The notes: generated by a model from the letters alone, not told the origin. DNA of 50,289 bases from Candidatus Stoquefichus massiliensis AP9 (GCF_000455285.1 NZ_HG005294.1:1-50289); one strand, 5' to 3'; shown: positions 16,548 through 25,202, numbered from the stretch's first letter. Translations and numbers: made by a program.

Positions 16548-17019
16548 ATTTCTACTATACAGTAATTTTTTGAAGATTTTAGTATTATTTTTAACTAAAA
16601 ATATTGCTGAGTATAATAATATAGTGTATTTTCTGCCTACTAATTTATTACATTTAAGCATCAATTTATCAATATTAATTTTTGATATATTATTTATTAC
16701 TGATAGTATTCTTTATTATTTAAAAATACATGATTCTATACTTTTACGTATTAGTAAGAAGCGATATACAATACTAATAATTAAAAAAACAATATTATCA
16801 ACCATTGAAATTCTTATTTCACAATTTATTGTTGTATTTCTGTATTTTCATAATATCAATATTGAAGTTATTTTCACATATACAATTATATTATATTTAC
16901 TATATATAATATGTTTTACTTTGGTTCCTTCATGGATTAACAATTATAAATTATTAATTATTTTTGTTGTCATGCTAATGGTAAAATATATTCTAAAAAT
17001 TAATTTTATGGCATTCTAA
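16534..17019 (+). CDS. Membrane protein, probable ABC transporter subunit
   Basis: 161 residues from the ATG at 16534, overlapping the ATPase gene end by 14 bases; alternative starts lie at 16516 and 16522. About five hydrophobic segments with a basic stretch RISKKRYTILIIKK in the middle resembling that of the 15405 gene, so the two may be paralogous permease subunits. It is the last gene of the operon. The palindrome AATGATACTATCATT just after it (around 17034-17048) is a weak terminator candidate. Confidence 0.6.
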   Translation: MKKYKFLLYSNFLKILVLFLTKNIAEYNNIVYFLPTNLLHLSINLSILIFDILFITDSILYYLKIHDSILLRISKKRYTILIIKKTILSTIEILISQFIVVFLYFHNINIEVIFTYTIILYLLYIICFTLVPSWINNYKLLIIFVVMLMVKYILKINFMAF

Positions 17020-17181
17020 ATATTAATAAATAGAATGATACTATCATTTTATAATATTAAATCATGGGTAATCAAATAATTTAGGGGGATTACCAAATTA
17101 TTTGGGGGGGGGACAACTTTAGGGGTCTTAAAAAAACCTAAAAATAATTTAGGGGGCAACTCATATATTATGTTTTTAACG

Positions 17182-17212
17182 AAAAGGAACATTTTAAGTA
17201 ATGCTCCTTTTT
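17182..17212 (+). terminator. Hairpin terminator inside the short element
   Basis: AAAAGGA and TCCTTTT pair and CATT/AATG extend the stem with one mismatch; TTTTT follows on the plus strand. Confidence 0.5.
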
Positions 17213-17409
17213 GTGTCTAGATTTTTGTTTGATTATTTCTGCTTTTTTCTTCTATAAACTTCTTCTTTAGATTAGGGTATTGTAAGAACTTTTTCATTCT
17301 TATGATTAGCCCATATTAATCTGTATCGTACATATTCAAAATTATCTAATCCTCATAGTTCCTTTCTTTATTATCTAGACAATAATATAATAAAGTGAAC
17401 TATATAAAG

Positions 17410-17439
17410 AAACAACAGTTTGGAATATAACTGTTGTTT
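17410..17439 (+). terminator. Hairpin terminator inside the short element
   Basis: AAACAACAGTT and AACTGTTGTTT form an 11-bp perfect stem with an eight-base loop; the T run continues to 17441. Confidence 0.65.
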
Positions 17440-17557
17440 TTAAACAAAATATTTAGTTAAGATAGACCCCTAAAGTTGTCCCCCAGAGTTGTCCCCTAAA
17501 AACCAGACCCCTAAATAATTTGAATAGCCTAAATCATTTACCTTATAATAATTATTT

Positions 17558-17586
17558 AAAAGAGATTTCAATAGAAATCTCTTTTT
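17558..17586. terminator. Bidirectional terminator at the left end of the conjugation module
   Basis: AAAGAGATTTC and GAAATCTCTTT form an 11-bp perfect stem with a four-base loop, followed by TTTT on either strand. It is the first terminator met downstream of the minus-strand conjugation genes, the last of which stops at 17781. The 17587-17780 stretch holds no gene. Confidence 0.75.
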
Positions 17587-17780
17587 TGCTCAAAATCGTA
17601 TAAATTCTGTTATCAATTTTTAATCTTTCTTTTTTTTAATTATAAAGCTAAATATACATTGTATCATTAAAATAATGATTAATATTTTGATGCTTACCTA
17701 TTAAATTTCTTTATTGAAAATAAATTATATGTTAATATTATTAAATTAAAATATCATGTTACTTTAATTTAAAGTACATA

Positions 17781-19370
17781 TTAAGATTCCTTATTAATCC
17801 CATACCCAAATAGTAATTTACTATCTTGATTATATTCTTTCTGTGTACACTTATCCTTACTATTTCCTTCAATAGTATGAATAATATTATTTTCAACCTT
17901 TTCAACTATCCCCACATGATCAGGATCATTATCACTATTCCAGTCAAAAAATATAATATCGCCACTATCTGGTATATAAGATTTATCTTGCCATTTCTCA
18001 TTTTCTCTAAACCACTTAATACCATCTTCAACTCTTGCAAACTTTGGAATAGTTACATTTAATTGACCGCTTTCGTTTGCACACCAACTTACAAAGCATG
18101 CACACCATTCTACATGTGATGTGAACCCATACCACTGCCAATAAGGCTTCCCACCAACATTACCCACCTGACTTTTTGCAACCATCACAATATCTCCGTT
18201 GCCTAAATGATAATATTGAAATACATGAGAAACATACTGTGGATCACCATAAACGTTTGTCTGCAATTCTGCTTTCTTTTCATCAGAATATACTTTTGCA
18301 TTTGCTCTCGTGTATCCACTAAAATAATCAACTGCCCAACTGATATATCCTTTGCCATAATTATAACCCTGTAATGCAAGAGATAAATGTTCCATATCAT
18401 ATGGTCCACTTACTTCAGCAAGCTTAAAGCAATCTGATAGATAATGTATACCTACTTCAATTGAATAATTTGCATCAGTAATCCCATTAGGCTTTTTGGG
18501 ATATTTTTCATTATATTCACATTCACTTGACTGCATTGGATCACTGCCCTCTCCTCCTGACTCCTGCATCATGACTGCCTGAATAAGTGAAACATATTCT
18601 TCCATATCATACCGCTTAGCATATGTTTCTATAGTTTCTCGGTATTCTATAACTTTATCATTGAGTGGCAGTGTTGCTGAATTAATAGTAGAATCATCTG
18701 ACAATGCTCCAAACACACCAATAAATAACGTAATAATAATCAACAAAATCAATCCCGTTCCAAATGTAATGAGATTATTTATGCCCGTTACAGTCTTTCT
18801 TACAACTGTAAAACTTCCTTTAATCACTTTTCCAGCACCACGTATCCTTTTTTTTGCACCAGATGATGCTTTATTTGCATTCTTAACTTTGTTTTTATGC
18901 TTGTGTAGCATAAACAGTTTCATCTTTTTGCTATAGTTATCAGGATTATAGTTCTGAAATTTAACCTTAATTTTAGAGTCATTATGATAAGTTTTAGAAT
19001 GCGATAGTCTCGCCTTTTTTTCGGATGGTAATCTTGCATTATCATTAACATGACGAACAGTATCTTTACCATTTTTTGTTTTAATTTCTAATTGAGTATT
19101 AGAGGTTTTTATTCTGTCTTTTCTAAGTTTGCCTTGTTCTTTGGCTTTTCTTTTTACATATTGCTTTCCTCGAAATACTGTTTCTGCAGTAGTGATTTTT
19201 CCTCTATTTACAACTTTATTAACAGCATATCTTTGACTAGTAGTTTCTTCAGATTCATCTTGATTCTTTTTTTCACTAATATCCTTCTTTTTATCAAAGA
19301 ACTTTGTATCCTGTTTCTTATCAAGAGTACTGATATGATGATTTGTTTCTTTTGTTTTTATAGTTTTCAT
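17781..19370 (-). CDS. cwlT: CwlT-like bifunctional cell-wall hydrolase (lytic transglycosylase + CHAP)
   Basis: 529 residues. Residues 1-195 are basic, low-complexity and cytoplasmic. A single membrane helix lies at ~200-222 (TFGTGLILLIIITLFIGVFG). A lysozyme-like/SLT domain (~245-350) has the catalytic Glu in MMQESGGEG and the motif LALQGYNYGKGY. A CHAP-type amidase/endopeptidase domain (~390-525) has the Cys in EWCACFVSWC and the His in DPDHVGIVEKV. The VirB1-like role is to open peptidoglycan locally for the mating channel, as Tn916 Orf14 does. It is the last gene of the transfer operon. Its start overlaps the previous stop as TAATG. Confidence 0.9.
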   Translation of the reverse strand: MKTIKTKETNHHISTLDKKQDTKFFDKKKDISEKKNQDESEETTSQRYAVNKVVNRGKITTAETVFRGKQYVKRKAKEQGKLRKDRIKTSNTQLEIKTKNGKDTVRHVNDNARLPSEKKARLSHSKTYHNDSKIKVKFQNYNPDNYSKKMKLFMLHKHKNKVKNANKASSGAKKRIRGAGKVIKGSFTVVRKTVTGINNLITFGTGLILLIIITLFIGVFGALSDDSTINSATLPLNDKVIEYRETIETYAKRYDMEEYVSLIQAVMMQESGGEGSDPMQSSECEYNEKYPKKPNGITDANYSIEVGIHYLSDCFKLAEVSGPYDMEHLSLALQGYNYGKGYISWAVDYFSGYTRANAKVYSDEKKAELQTNVYGDPQYVSHVFQYYHLGNGDIVMVAKSQVGNVGGKPYWQWYGFTSHVEWCACFVSWCANESGQLNVTIPKFARVEDGIKWFRENEKWQDKSYIPDSGDIIFFDWNSDNDPDHVGIVEKVENNIIHTIEGNSKDKCTQKEYNQDSKLLFGYGINKES

Positions 19371-19741
19371 TAAAGACTTTGCTCTCTATTCTTTTGTTTG
19401 AAATACATAGGATATCTAATCTTGATGGCTTCCTGAAAATATTTGGCATACTCACAGTTAAATAATTCATATGGTGTTGTTTCTTTTGATTTAGAATAGC
19501 CATTCCACATATTGAATCCAAAGAGACATGCCTTATATGAACCGCTTGTCTGCCAAGGCTTGTTTAACCCACTACTTTTAATAACATCCTTATCAAAATC
19601 AAACAAGTCATAGACATGATCCCTTGTATTACAATCAATACCTAAAACATAAAATAATGCCTGATGATAGGAATCCTCATATCGGCTCTTTTTCATACAT
19701 TCCTTGTAGAATCTTGAATGTTCCTTATCTTTAAATAACAT
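19370..19741 (-). CDS. DUF6075-like ICE protein
   Basis: 123 residues from the ATG at 19741, with GGAAGTG upstream; the longer frame has no RBS. It is a soluble, mixed-charge protein with FKDKEHSRFYKECM, ALFYVLGIDCNTRDHV and SYKACLFGFNMWNGY. I recognise this as the small DUF6075-type protein often found beside CwlT/VirB4 in Tn1549-like elements, from memory and without a search. Function unknown. Confidence 0.7.
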   Translation of the reverse strand: MLFKDKEHSRFYKECMKKSRYEDSYHQALFYVLGIDCNTRDHVYDLFDFDKDVIKSSGLNKPWQTSGSYKACLFGFNMWNGYSKSKETTPYELFNCEYAKYFQEAIKIRYPMYFKQKNREQSL

Positions 19742-19836
19742 TTTAAACACTTCCTTTCTGCTCATATAAATCGTACATTTGTATATATATAAATAATGTT
19801 TTAAAATTAAATTGAAAAATAGAGAGGAGAACAAAA

Positions 19837-20166
19837 ATGGAGAAAACCTTGAAAATCATTCATGAAATGCTTTATGATGCAGATATCCTAGATACTGAAA
19901 GCGATAGTAAATATTTAGAAACATTAGAGAAAATTGATAAGAAATACAAACAAATACGTAATCTCATCAGTTCAGAACCATTACATAAAAACATCATTAA
20001 GGAACTTGAAGAGCTAGAAAATTTATATGTTAAACAAAATGAGTACTACTCATTTATTGATTTTAAAAGCAGTTTTTTCTGTGGCATTTATATTGGAATG
20101 CAGCTAGAGAAAAATAAAAATACTGAATGGGATACAATTTTAAAATTACTTGAAAACGACTTCTAG
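19837..20166 (+). CDS. DUF6809-like small ICE protein
   Basis: 109 residues, helical and charged, on the opposite strand to nearly all conjugation genes, behind RBS AGAGAGGAG. The sequence has the pattern of small DUF6809 proteins of conjugative elements: HEMLYDADI near the N-terminus and FKSSFFCGIYIGMQLE near the C-terminus. Function unknown. It is separated from the DUF6075-like gene by a ~95-base divergent promoter region. Confidence 0.7.
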   Translation: MEKTLKIIHEMLYDADILDTESDSKYLETLEKIDKKYKQIRNLISSEPLHKNIIKELEELENLYVKQNEYYSFIDFKSSFFCGIYIGMQLEKNKNTEWDTILKLLENDF

Positions 20167-20179
20167 AAAGAAGTCGTTT
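20154..20179. terminator. Convergent hairpin terminator
   Basis: AAACGACTTC and GAAGTCGTTT pair perfectly with a six-base loop. It covers the stop codon of the plus-strand gene and lies four bases from the stop of the minus-strand DUF6674 fragment. Confidence 0.65.
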
Positions 20180-20183
20180 CGTG

Positions 20184-20627
20184 CTATCTGGCATCCTTAC
20201 GATAACTATTTTGTTTTTGTATCGAATTCTTTGAAGAATGAGTGAGTAATTTTATTTCTCCCTTAACAGACGGCTTTTCAAAGTTCTCAATCTTATGCAA
20301 CATTGAGGTTGTTTTAATAACCATTTTCTGTAATGATGAATGAATTGATTTGACACCTTTTTGCATAAGATTTAATTTCTGTTTTTCATGACTGTAATTG
20401 ATTTTCTTTCCAGTCATGATATAGCCTACTGATTTTAAATGTGATTTGACTTGTCTCATTTCTGATGTTAGTTGATCACAAGTATGAGATAGGCCTTCAA
20501 TTTTTTTCATTGCAAAAAAAAGTGATTTTCTCATACTGCTAAGTGTCTCCTTGAAATGAAAAACATTTACTGTTTTTATCAATCCTGATTTACCTTTCTT
20601 CTTAAAATCACAAATAGATTGTTGCAT
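20184..20627 (-). CDS. DUF6674-like protein, C-terminal part (after frameshift)
   Basis: 147 residues as read from an internal ATG. The frame is open 36 bases further upstream (KINNIKSKLINSMQQ), showing that it continues the preceding fragment. It is a long helical, coiled-coil-like protein: SSMRKSLFFAMKKIEGLSH, SEMRQVKSHLKSVGYIMTG, then a basic tail. The combined product of ~250 residues fits the DUF6674 proteins of Tn1549-like elements. Function unknown, likely transfer-associated by position behind virB4. Confidence 0.65.
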   Translation of the reverse strand: MQQSICDFKKKGKSGLIKTVNVFHFKETLSSMRKSLFFAMKKIEGLSHTCDQLTSEMRQVKSHLKSVGYIMTGKKINYSHEKQKLNLMQKGVKSIHSSLQKMVIKTTSMLHKIENFEKPSVKGEIKLLTHSSKNSIQKQNSYRKDAR

Positions 20628-20647
20628 TGAATTGATAAGTTTGGATT

Positions 20648-20929
20648 TTATATTATTAATTTTTTAATTCCACTATCCAAAACCTTTTCAGTTTTTTCAA
20701 TGGCTTGTGACAATCTTGATTTCGTTGAAGGATTCTGCAACTGACTTAGCAAACTTTTAACGTCCTGAAGTTCATTAACAATATCATTATACTGTTTTTC
20801 AATCTGTTCAATATATTCTAAGAGTTCCTTAGTTTCGCTATGTTCTTTTTTGTATCCCTGATTCAACAGCAGGGATAAGTATTCCTTAACTGTTGAATTA
20901 TCATTAATGCTTGGTAATTGCTTTTCCAT
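20648..20929 (-). CDS. DUF6674-like protein, N-terminal part (before frameshift)
   Basis: 93 residues: TVKEYLSLLLNQGYKKE, LLEYIEQIEKQYNDIVNEL and QDVKSLLSQLQNPSTKSRL form the helical N-terminal domain, and it ends DSGIKKLII at TAA. One extra A in the AAAAAA run just before the end would continue as GIKKINNIKSK into the next fragment. Start seven bases after the virB4 side, with no gap. Confidence 0.65.
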   Translation of the reverse strand: MEKQLPSINDNSTVKEYLSLLLNQGYKKEHSETKELLEYIEQIEKQYNDIVNELQDVKSLLSQLQNPSTKSRLSQAIEKTEKVLDSGIKKLII

Positions 20930-20935
20930 CTTTTA

Positions 20936-23272
20936 TCATTCCTTTCTATCAGCAGGTTTCGTTGTCATCAATTTATACAGTTCAGTATTTTTTGGAAAGC
21001 GATTGACAAATGGTACAATATTTCCACCATATTTAATGAGTCCACATCCACTTTGAGCATTTGTGATGTAAGACAGTTGCTCATCTGAAATATTTAATAA
21101 TTTTGCAAGTTTCTCTCTATCCTGATATGCCTGATTAAGCATAACTACAAATTCACTATTTGATAGCATTGTACTTGCCTGAACACTATCCAGTAAATAT
21201 TCAACATTTTGCGTAATGCCAATTGGAAATGCATCTCTTTTTCTAAATTGTCTCCACGCTGAGTTAAAGAATGACGCACTTTCATCATTCTCAAAAACAA
21301 CGTGAAATTCATCAACAATAACATGCGTTCTTTTTCCCTTACGCCAGTTGCTATTGACACGATTAATAAACGCGTCTGTAATAACTAACAGCCCCATTGT
21401 TTTAAGTTGTTTTCCCAGTTTAAAAATGTCATATGAAACTATTCTGCTTGATACATTGACATTTGTTTCATGTGCAAAGACATCTAAACTACCATCCGTA
21501 AAAAGTTCCAACTTTAATGCTAAACTTCGTGCTTCAGGTTCAGGCTGTTCAAGCAGTTTCTTTCTTAATGTTATCAGTGTTGGAACCTTCATGGTCTGAT
21601 AGTAGTCCTGAAAAACCAATGCAATACATCTGTCTATGATACTTCGATCAATTGGCTTAATTCCATCTCTATCCAACTGTTCAAACAAAGACATCACAAA
21701 CTGTGATTTATCGCCAACTGGATTCCCTGAATCTCCATATCCTTCTTCCATATCCAACGCATTAATATGTGTAGAACTTCCTGCAGATATTTGAATGACC
21801 TCTCCTCCTAGTTCCCTAACTAATGGAGCATATTCTCCTTCAGGATCGCAGATTAAGATATCATCATCTGTAGACAAGGCAATAAAGATAATCTGTTCTT
21901 TTGTTAAAAATGATTTACCACTTCCTGGCACCCCTAACTGAAAGGCATTTGGATTTAGCAATAATTCCTTATTGCAGAGGATAAGATTATTGGTAATGGC
22001 ATTCTGACCAAACCATATGCCCTTTCTGTCCATGATTTCCTGAGCCCTAAAAGGAATGAAGACAGATGCACTTTCAGTAATCAGCGTTCTTACAATATTC
22101 AGTTTATTTACACCAACTGGAAGAACAGTAGATAAGCCATCAAGCTGTCGACATGAAAATGCTAACGGCTGAAGTTCACACATATTGGAGCGTGCAATAC
22201 TCATCAGAACATTAGAATCATTATCAAGTTCCTCCTTTGAATCAGCCAAATGACATATTGTTACACATCCTAGCATCATTCTCTGATCTCTTACTGTAAG
22301 ATCATCAAGAAATTCCTTTGCCTCTTTTCTTTGTGTTTCCATATCGTAGGGAATAACTGCTGAAAAGTTGTTATTGGCATTTTGTCGGCGTTGCCAGTTT
22401 GTAATGTTTGTTTCTACTCCCAGCAGACGATTCTCTACTTCCTTAACTGCCTCATCTGTTGGAACGGAAATAATATCCATACTGTACATAAGTGTTTTGT
22501 TCATATCACATAGTTTAGAAACAAAATCATCACTGATATATCTTGCATAATTGGCTAAATATAAGACTCGTCCATACTTATCCCCAATCTTAAAATACTT
22601 ATGATGAAACTCAGGCGTTCTAGGACAGATAACATCCTTAAAATCATGACCTTTTCTTGAAAAATCCTGAAGATCAAACTGAAACAGTTCCTCCTCACCA
22701 CTCCGATAAAAATCATGAAGTATCTTCAGTCTTTCAATCGCATTGAGTTCCTCACATGATGAGCCTAATTTGGTAAAATGTGATGACAATTCTAAGGTTG
22801 TTCTTGCAAAGAAATTTCGTGCATCTTCAATCTCCTTTTTGTAGACTGTAACCGTTATATACTTTTCCTGAATGATTCCATCAATTCCCGAAACCTTTTC
22901 CAGTAGCATTTCATTATATTCCTTACGATATTTATCTAGGTAATCTCCCCTATAAGGAATCAGAATATCTTTCTTAAATTCTTTTAGATCTACTTTTCTG
23001 TTGTTGATTGTTATTTTCGTCATAGTTGAACTATCCAATGAATTTAACAGTTCTGAATAATTAAGAAAAATTCCAATCTGTTCATCTTTCGATGAAATAG
23101 AATAATTAATATCCTTAAATTTATATGTTTTTGTAAACTTATTGCCTATCTTAAAAATTCCATCCTTATATATCACTTCTGCATCCACAACATCCTGCGC
23201 AGACTTAGGAACCTTAAATGTTTCTTTGTTTTGTTTTCTTATTTTCTCGTAACTTTTTATCATTTGGATCAA
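20936..23272 (-). CDS. virB4: VirB4/TraE-type conjugation ATPase
   Basis: About 778 residues if started at the TTG at 23272, which sits three bases behind GGAGGT; the ATG at 23263 is the alternative. The N-terminal ~430 residues are the CagE/TrbE-like region, followed by the ATPase: Walker A GVPGSGKSFLTKEQ near residue 447, Walker B DDDILICDPEGEYAPL, and VIVDEFHVVFEN with DAFPIGITQNVEYLL. It powers assembly of and substrate movement through the T4SS. It overlaps the prgI end by ~59 bases, with the RBS inside that gene. Confidence 0.92.
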   Translation of the reverse strand: MIQMIKSYEKIRKQNKETFKVPKSAQDVVDAEVIYKDGIFKIGNKFTKTYKFKDINYSISSKDEQIGIFLNYSELLNSLDSSTMTKITINNRKVDLKEFKKDILIPYRGDYLDKYRKEYNEMLLEKVSGIDGIIQEKYITVTVYKKEIEDARNFFARTTLELSSHFTKLGSSCEELNAIERLKILHDFYRSGEEELFQFDLQDFSRKGHDFKDVICPRTPEFHHKYFKIGDKYGRVLYLANYARYISDDFVSKLCDMNKTLMYSMDIISVPTDEAVKEVENRLLGVETNITNWQRRQNANNNFSAVIPYDMETQRKEAKEFLDDLTVRDQRMMLGCVTICHLADSKEELDNDSNVLMSIARSNMCELQPLAFSCRQLDGLSTVLPVGVNKLNIVRTLITESASVFIPFRAQEIMDRKGIWFGQNAITNNLILCNKELLLNPNAFQLGVPGSGKSFLTKEQIIFIALSTDDDILICDPEGEYAPLVRELGGEVIQISAGSSTHINALDMEEGYGDSGNPVGDKSQFVMSLFEQLDRDGIKPIDRSIIDRCIALVFQDYYQTMKVPTLITLRKKLLEQPEPEARSLALKLELFTDGSLDVFAHETNVNVSSRIVSYDIFKLGKQLKTMGLLVITDAFINRVNSNWRKGKRTHVIVDEFHVVFENDESASFFNSAWRQFRKRDAFPIGITQNVEYLLDSVQASTMLSNSEFVVMLNQAYQDREKLAKLLNISDEQLSYITNAQSGCGLIKYGGNIVPFVNRFPKNTELYKLMTTKPADRKE

Positions 23273-23621
23273 TTGACCTCCTTCTTGATTCTTCAATATT
23301 TTCTTTCAGTAATTCATAGTAAATATTCTTCGGCTTATAAATAAGTTGGCTTTTTGATAAAAGAAAAGAACGCAATGCATTTCTGACAATAGTTTCCGTA
23401 TTCATTCCTTGATACCTAATAAATCCTAATGATGCAAAAGGTGCTGCACCTAACATACATAACCAACTTGTTAACTCTATTCCTAGAGTATCTTTTACTG
23501 AAAAATATATCACAACTGCAACAATGCACGCTATTGCAGAGAAAAAGCACTGTCTAAAGGATAATCCCAAAACAATGCTTTCCGTATAATCACGTATTTC
23601 CTTATTAATTTTAATTTCCAT
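23214..23621 (-). CDS. prgI: PrgI-family (VirB3-like) conjugation membrane protein
   Basis: 135 residues. A short N-terminal motif KINKEIRDYTESIVLGLSFR is followed by two adjacent membrane segments (residues ~25-45 and ~50-70; CFFSAIACIVAVVIYF and LCMLGAAPFASLGFI) and a basic cytoplasmic tail. PrgI proteins are the Gram-positive VirB3 counterparts and always lie next to virB4, as here. A long hairpin lies directly upstream. Confidence 0.88.
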   Translation of the reverse strand: MEIKINKEIRDYTESIVLGLSFRQCFFSAIACIVAVVIYFSVKDTLGIELTSWLCMLGAAPFASLGFIRYQGMNTETIVRNALRSFLLSKSQLIYKPKNIYYELLKENIEESRRRSIDPNDKKLRENKKTKQRNI

Positions 23622-23665
23622 TTTTAACTCCTTAACTTTTTTATATGCTCACTGATATCAATCAA

Positions 23666-23762
23666 AAAAAAGCAGACAAGTAAACTATACCCTATAGAAT
23701 AGACACGAAATAAAAAAGCGTGTCATCTATAGGGTATAGTTTAGTTTAAAGTCTGCTTTTTA
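23666..23762. terminator. Very long hairpin between secreted-protein gene and prgI
   Basis: Nested arms pair almost end to end: AAAAAGCAGAC with GTCTGCTTTTT, TAAACTATACCCTATAGA with TCTATAGGGTATAGTTTA, and GACACG with CGTGTC around an A-rich loop. On the minus strand it follows the stop of the 23803 gene and ends in a T run, so it can act as its terminator. At ~97 bases it is far larger than needed and could be a MITE or structured RNA. Confidence 0.75.
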
Positions 23763-23802
23763 AATAACCTTATTTTATTATCACTATCTAACAATCACTT
23801 TT

Positions 23803-24696
23803 TTAGATGTACGTTGATCTTGGATAAATATTTTTCCACTCAACATCTCCATTTTTAGTAACAGAGAAACTAATACCTATACTTGCACCTGAACCACTTA
23901 CACCAATGCTCAAACCTGTTACAGAGAATGTTTCATAAAAATGAACATAGGCAGCTCCATAATCCATTAATGTATTTTTTCCATCAGCATCTGCACTATA
24001 TGTCATAGTAAAATTCTTAAATACTTTTGCGTTAACATTAGCAATACCAAATTTATATGTCTGTCCAGCTGATGAATTATATTCTCCAAAAGTATTTCGT
24101 ACAACATTACCATCGTAATGTGTAATAGCATTTGAAGAACTTCTCTTAACAAATCTTGACAACGAACCTATCATACCAATTCCAATAGTATCTTGTAATT
24201 TGTAAAGAGGTGTTCCATTCCAACTACCACTAAAAGTTGCAGATGCATGTGTTCTATTATCGCTTGCTGTATAATTAAATTGTGTTAATTTTAAAGTTGC
24301 AGAAACTGTAGCAGAAGCTCGTGTTGCCATTTCATCTGATCCATCAAAATTTTTAATCGCATTAATTTGATCAGCATCAAAAGTTAAATCAACTAATTCA
24401 CTTTCAGGAAGCTCCTTAAGTTCATAAATATAATCATGGTATTCTTGTCTTTTTTTAAGGATTTCTAATAATTCTTCTTGATTTGGATCATAGTTTGTTA
24501 TACGTCTTGCTTTCTTTACTTTATAATTTTCTAATCTTTGCATAATAGCTCCATACTCACTTGTTTCGTAATGCTTTTGTGTTTCAGGAACTGTGTCTAA
24601 TAAATTCTCATCTTCTAATGCTGAAACTGGAAAAACAGGTATTAATAATGCACATAATGATAGTGATAATAAAATTTTAACAGATTTACATTTCAT
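23803..24696 (-). CDS. Secreted protein of unknown family (cargo paralogue 1)
   Basis: 297 residues behind RBS TAGGAGGC. Signal peptide in the first 26 residues (LLSLSLCALLIPVFPVSA). Residues ~30-110 are charged and helical (YKVKKARRITNYDPNQEEL), a possible propeptide. Residues ~125-297 are Ser/Thr/Gly-rich alternating strands, ending YVHFYETFSVTGLSIGVSG and GISFSVTKNGDVEW. I do not recognise the family. The C-terminal half aligns by eye with the 37889-38743 product. The gene is transcriptionally isolated inside the transfer operon by a hairpin downstream and its own promoter region upstream, and is divergent from a two-helix membrane protein, which could be its immunity partner (inferred). 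Confidence 0.8.
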   Translation of the reverse strand: MKCKSVKILLSLSLCALLIPVFPVSALEDENLLDTVPETQKHYETSEYGAIMQRLENYKVKKARRITNYDPNQEELLEILKKRQEYHDYIYELKELPESELVDLTFDADQINAIKNFDGSDEMATRASATVSATLKLTQFNYTASDNRTHASATFSGSWNGTPLYKLQDTIGIGMIGSLSRFVKRSSSNAITHYDGNVVRNTFGEYNSSAGQTYKFGIANVNAKVFKNFTMTYSADADGKNTLMDYGAAYVHFYETFSVTGLSIGVSGSGASIGISFSVTKNGDVEWKNIYPRSTYI

Positions 24697-24776
24697 ATTT
24701 GATGCCTCCTATAAAGTAAATCTTTTTCTACTTTTACTATATACTTGTAACACTAAAAAAACAGTCTGTTTTTTAT

Positions 24777-24812
24777 CTTGACATTGTGGTATAATTAGTA
24801 TATGGGAAGATT
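24777..24812 (+). promoter_or_regulatory. Candidate promoter for the two-helix membrane protein
   Basis: TTGACA and TATAAT are both present around 24778-24800 but only six bases apart, so they cannot be one promoter. TTGACA could pair with a later TATATG-type box, or TATAAT with an upstream T-rich -35. The exact pair is undecided. Confidence 0.35.
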
Positions 24813-24844
24813 GTTAATTCAATCATAAAAAGGGAGGACCTCAT

Positions 24845-25066
24845 ATGAAAAACAGTATTTTTTTTAAATTTCTAATTTGTATAATTTTATCTATTTTATC
24901 TGTATTAGTTATATTCTCAATAACTAATAATATCTCTACTTTTGACAACGCTAATTATACAGTTATTCTTAGATATATTCTAAGTTGCTGTATAGTTATT
25001 ATTGGACTCATTATTATTTTTGGATTTATATTTCTTAACAAAATTAATGAACTTAGAGATAATTAA
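24845..25066 (+). CDS. Small two-helix membrane protein
   Basis: 73 residues behind RBS AGGGAGGACC. Two hydrophobic helices (residues ~7-27 and ~43-66: FLICIILSILSVLVIFS and CCIVIIGLIIIFGFIFL) joined by a short polar loop. It is transcribed away from the secreted protein gene, is flanked by its own terminator, and stands against the direction of the transfer genes. Family unknown; an immunity-type or regulatory membrane protein is possible by position only. Confidence 0.65.
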   Translation: MKNSIFFKFLICIILSILSVLVIFSITNNISTFDNANYTVILRYILSCCIVIIGLIIIFGFIFLNKINELRDN

Positions 25067-25114
25067 TTATAAACTCTCCATTACCAAATGTATTTATTTA
25101 CTCACTACTAATAT

Positions 25115-25167
25115 AGGGATTAAAATCTATTATATTAAATGAAATAATAGATTAAATAATCCCTTTT
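25115..25167 (+). terminator. Terminator after the two-helix protein gene
   Basis: AGGGATTA and TAATCCCT, then ATCTATTAT and ATAATAGAT, pair around a short A/T loop; CTTTTTC follows on the plus strand. Confidence 0.7.
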
Positions 25168-25202
25168 TCTATGCTAAAGCAAAATTTAATATGAATATTT
25201 TG

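Larger units (their letters stand above)
17073..17522. repeat. Short element with complex inverted ends (IS remnant or MITE-like)
   Basis: A 21-bp perfect inverted pair lies at 17108-17128 and 17464-17484 (AGACCCCTAAAGTTGTCCCC on the right). Outside it, CAAATAATTTAGGGG at 17073-17087 mirrors CCCCTAAATAATTTG at 17508-17522 with one mismatch. The motif TTTAGGGG, with or without ACAACT, recurs several times inside both ends, as in elements with multiple transposase-binding sites. The ~340-base interior has no intact gene. On its minus strand, near 17255-17350, EYVRYRLIWANHKNEKVLTIP reads open and then hits stops, a likely decayed coding remnant. A nine-G run lies at 17104-17112. Confidence 0.6.

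Noticed and set aside
17104-17112. Nine-G run as a G-quadruplex element
   Set aside because: Only one long G run plus scattered GGGG repeats that are explained by the inverted-end motif; also a likely place for base-count errors.
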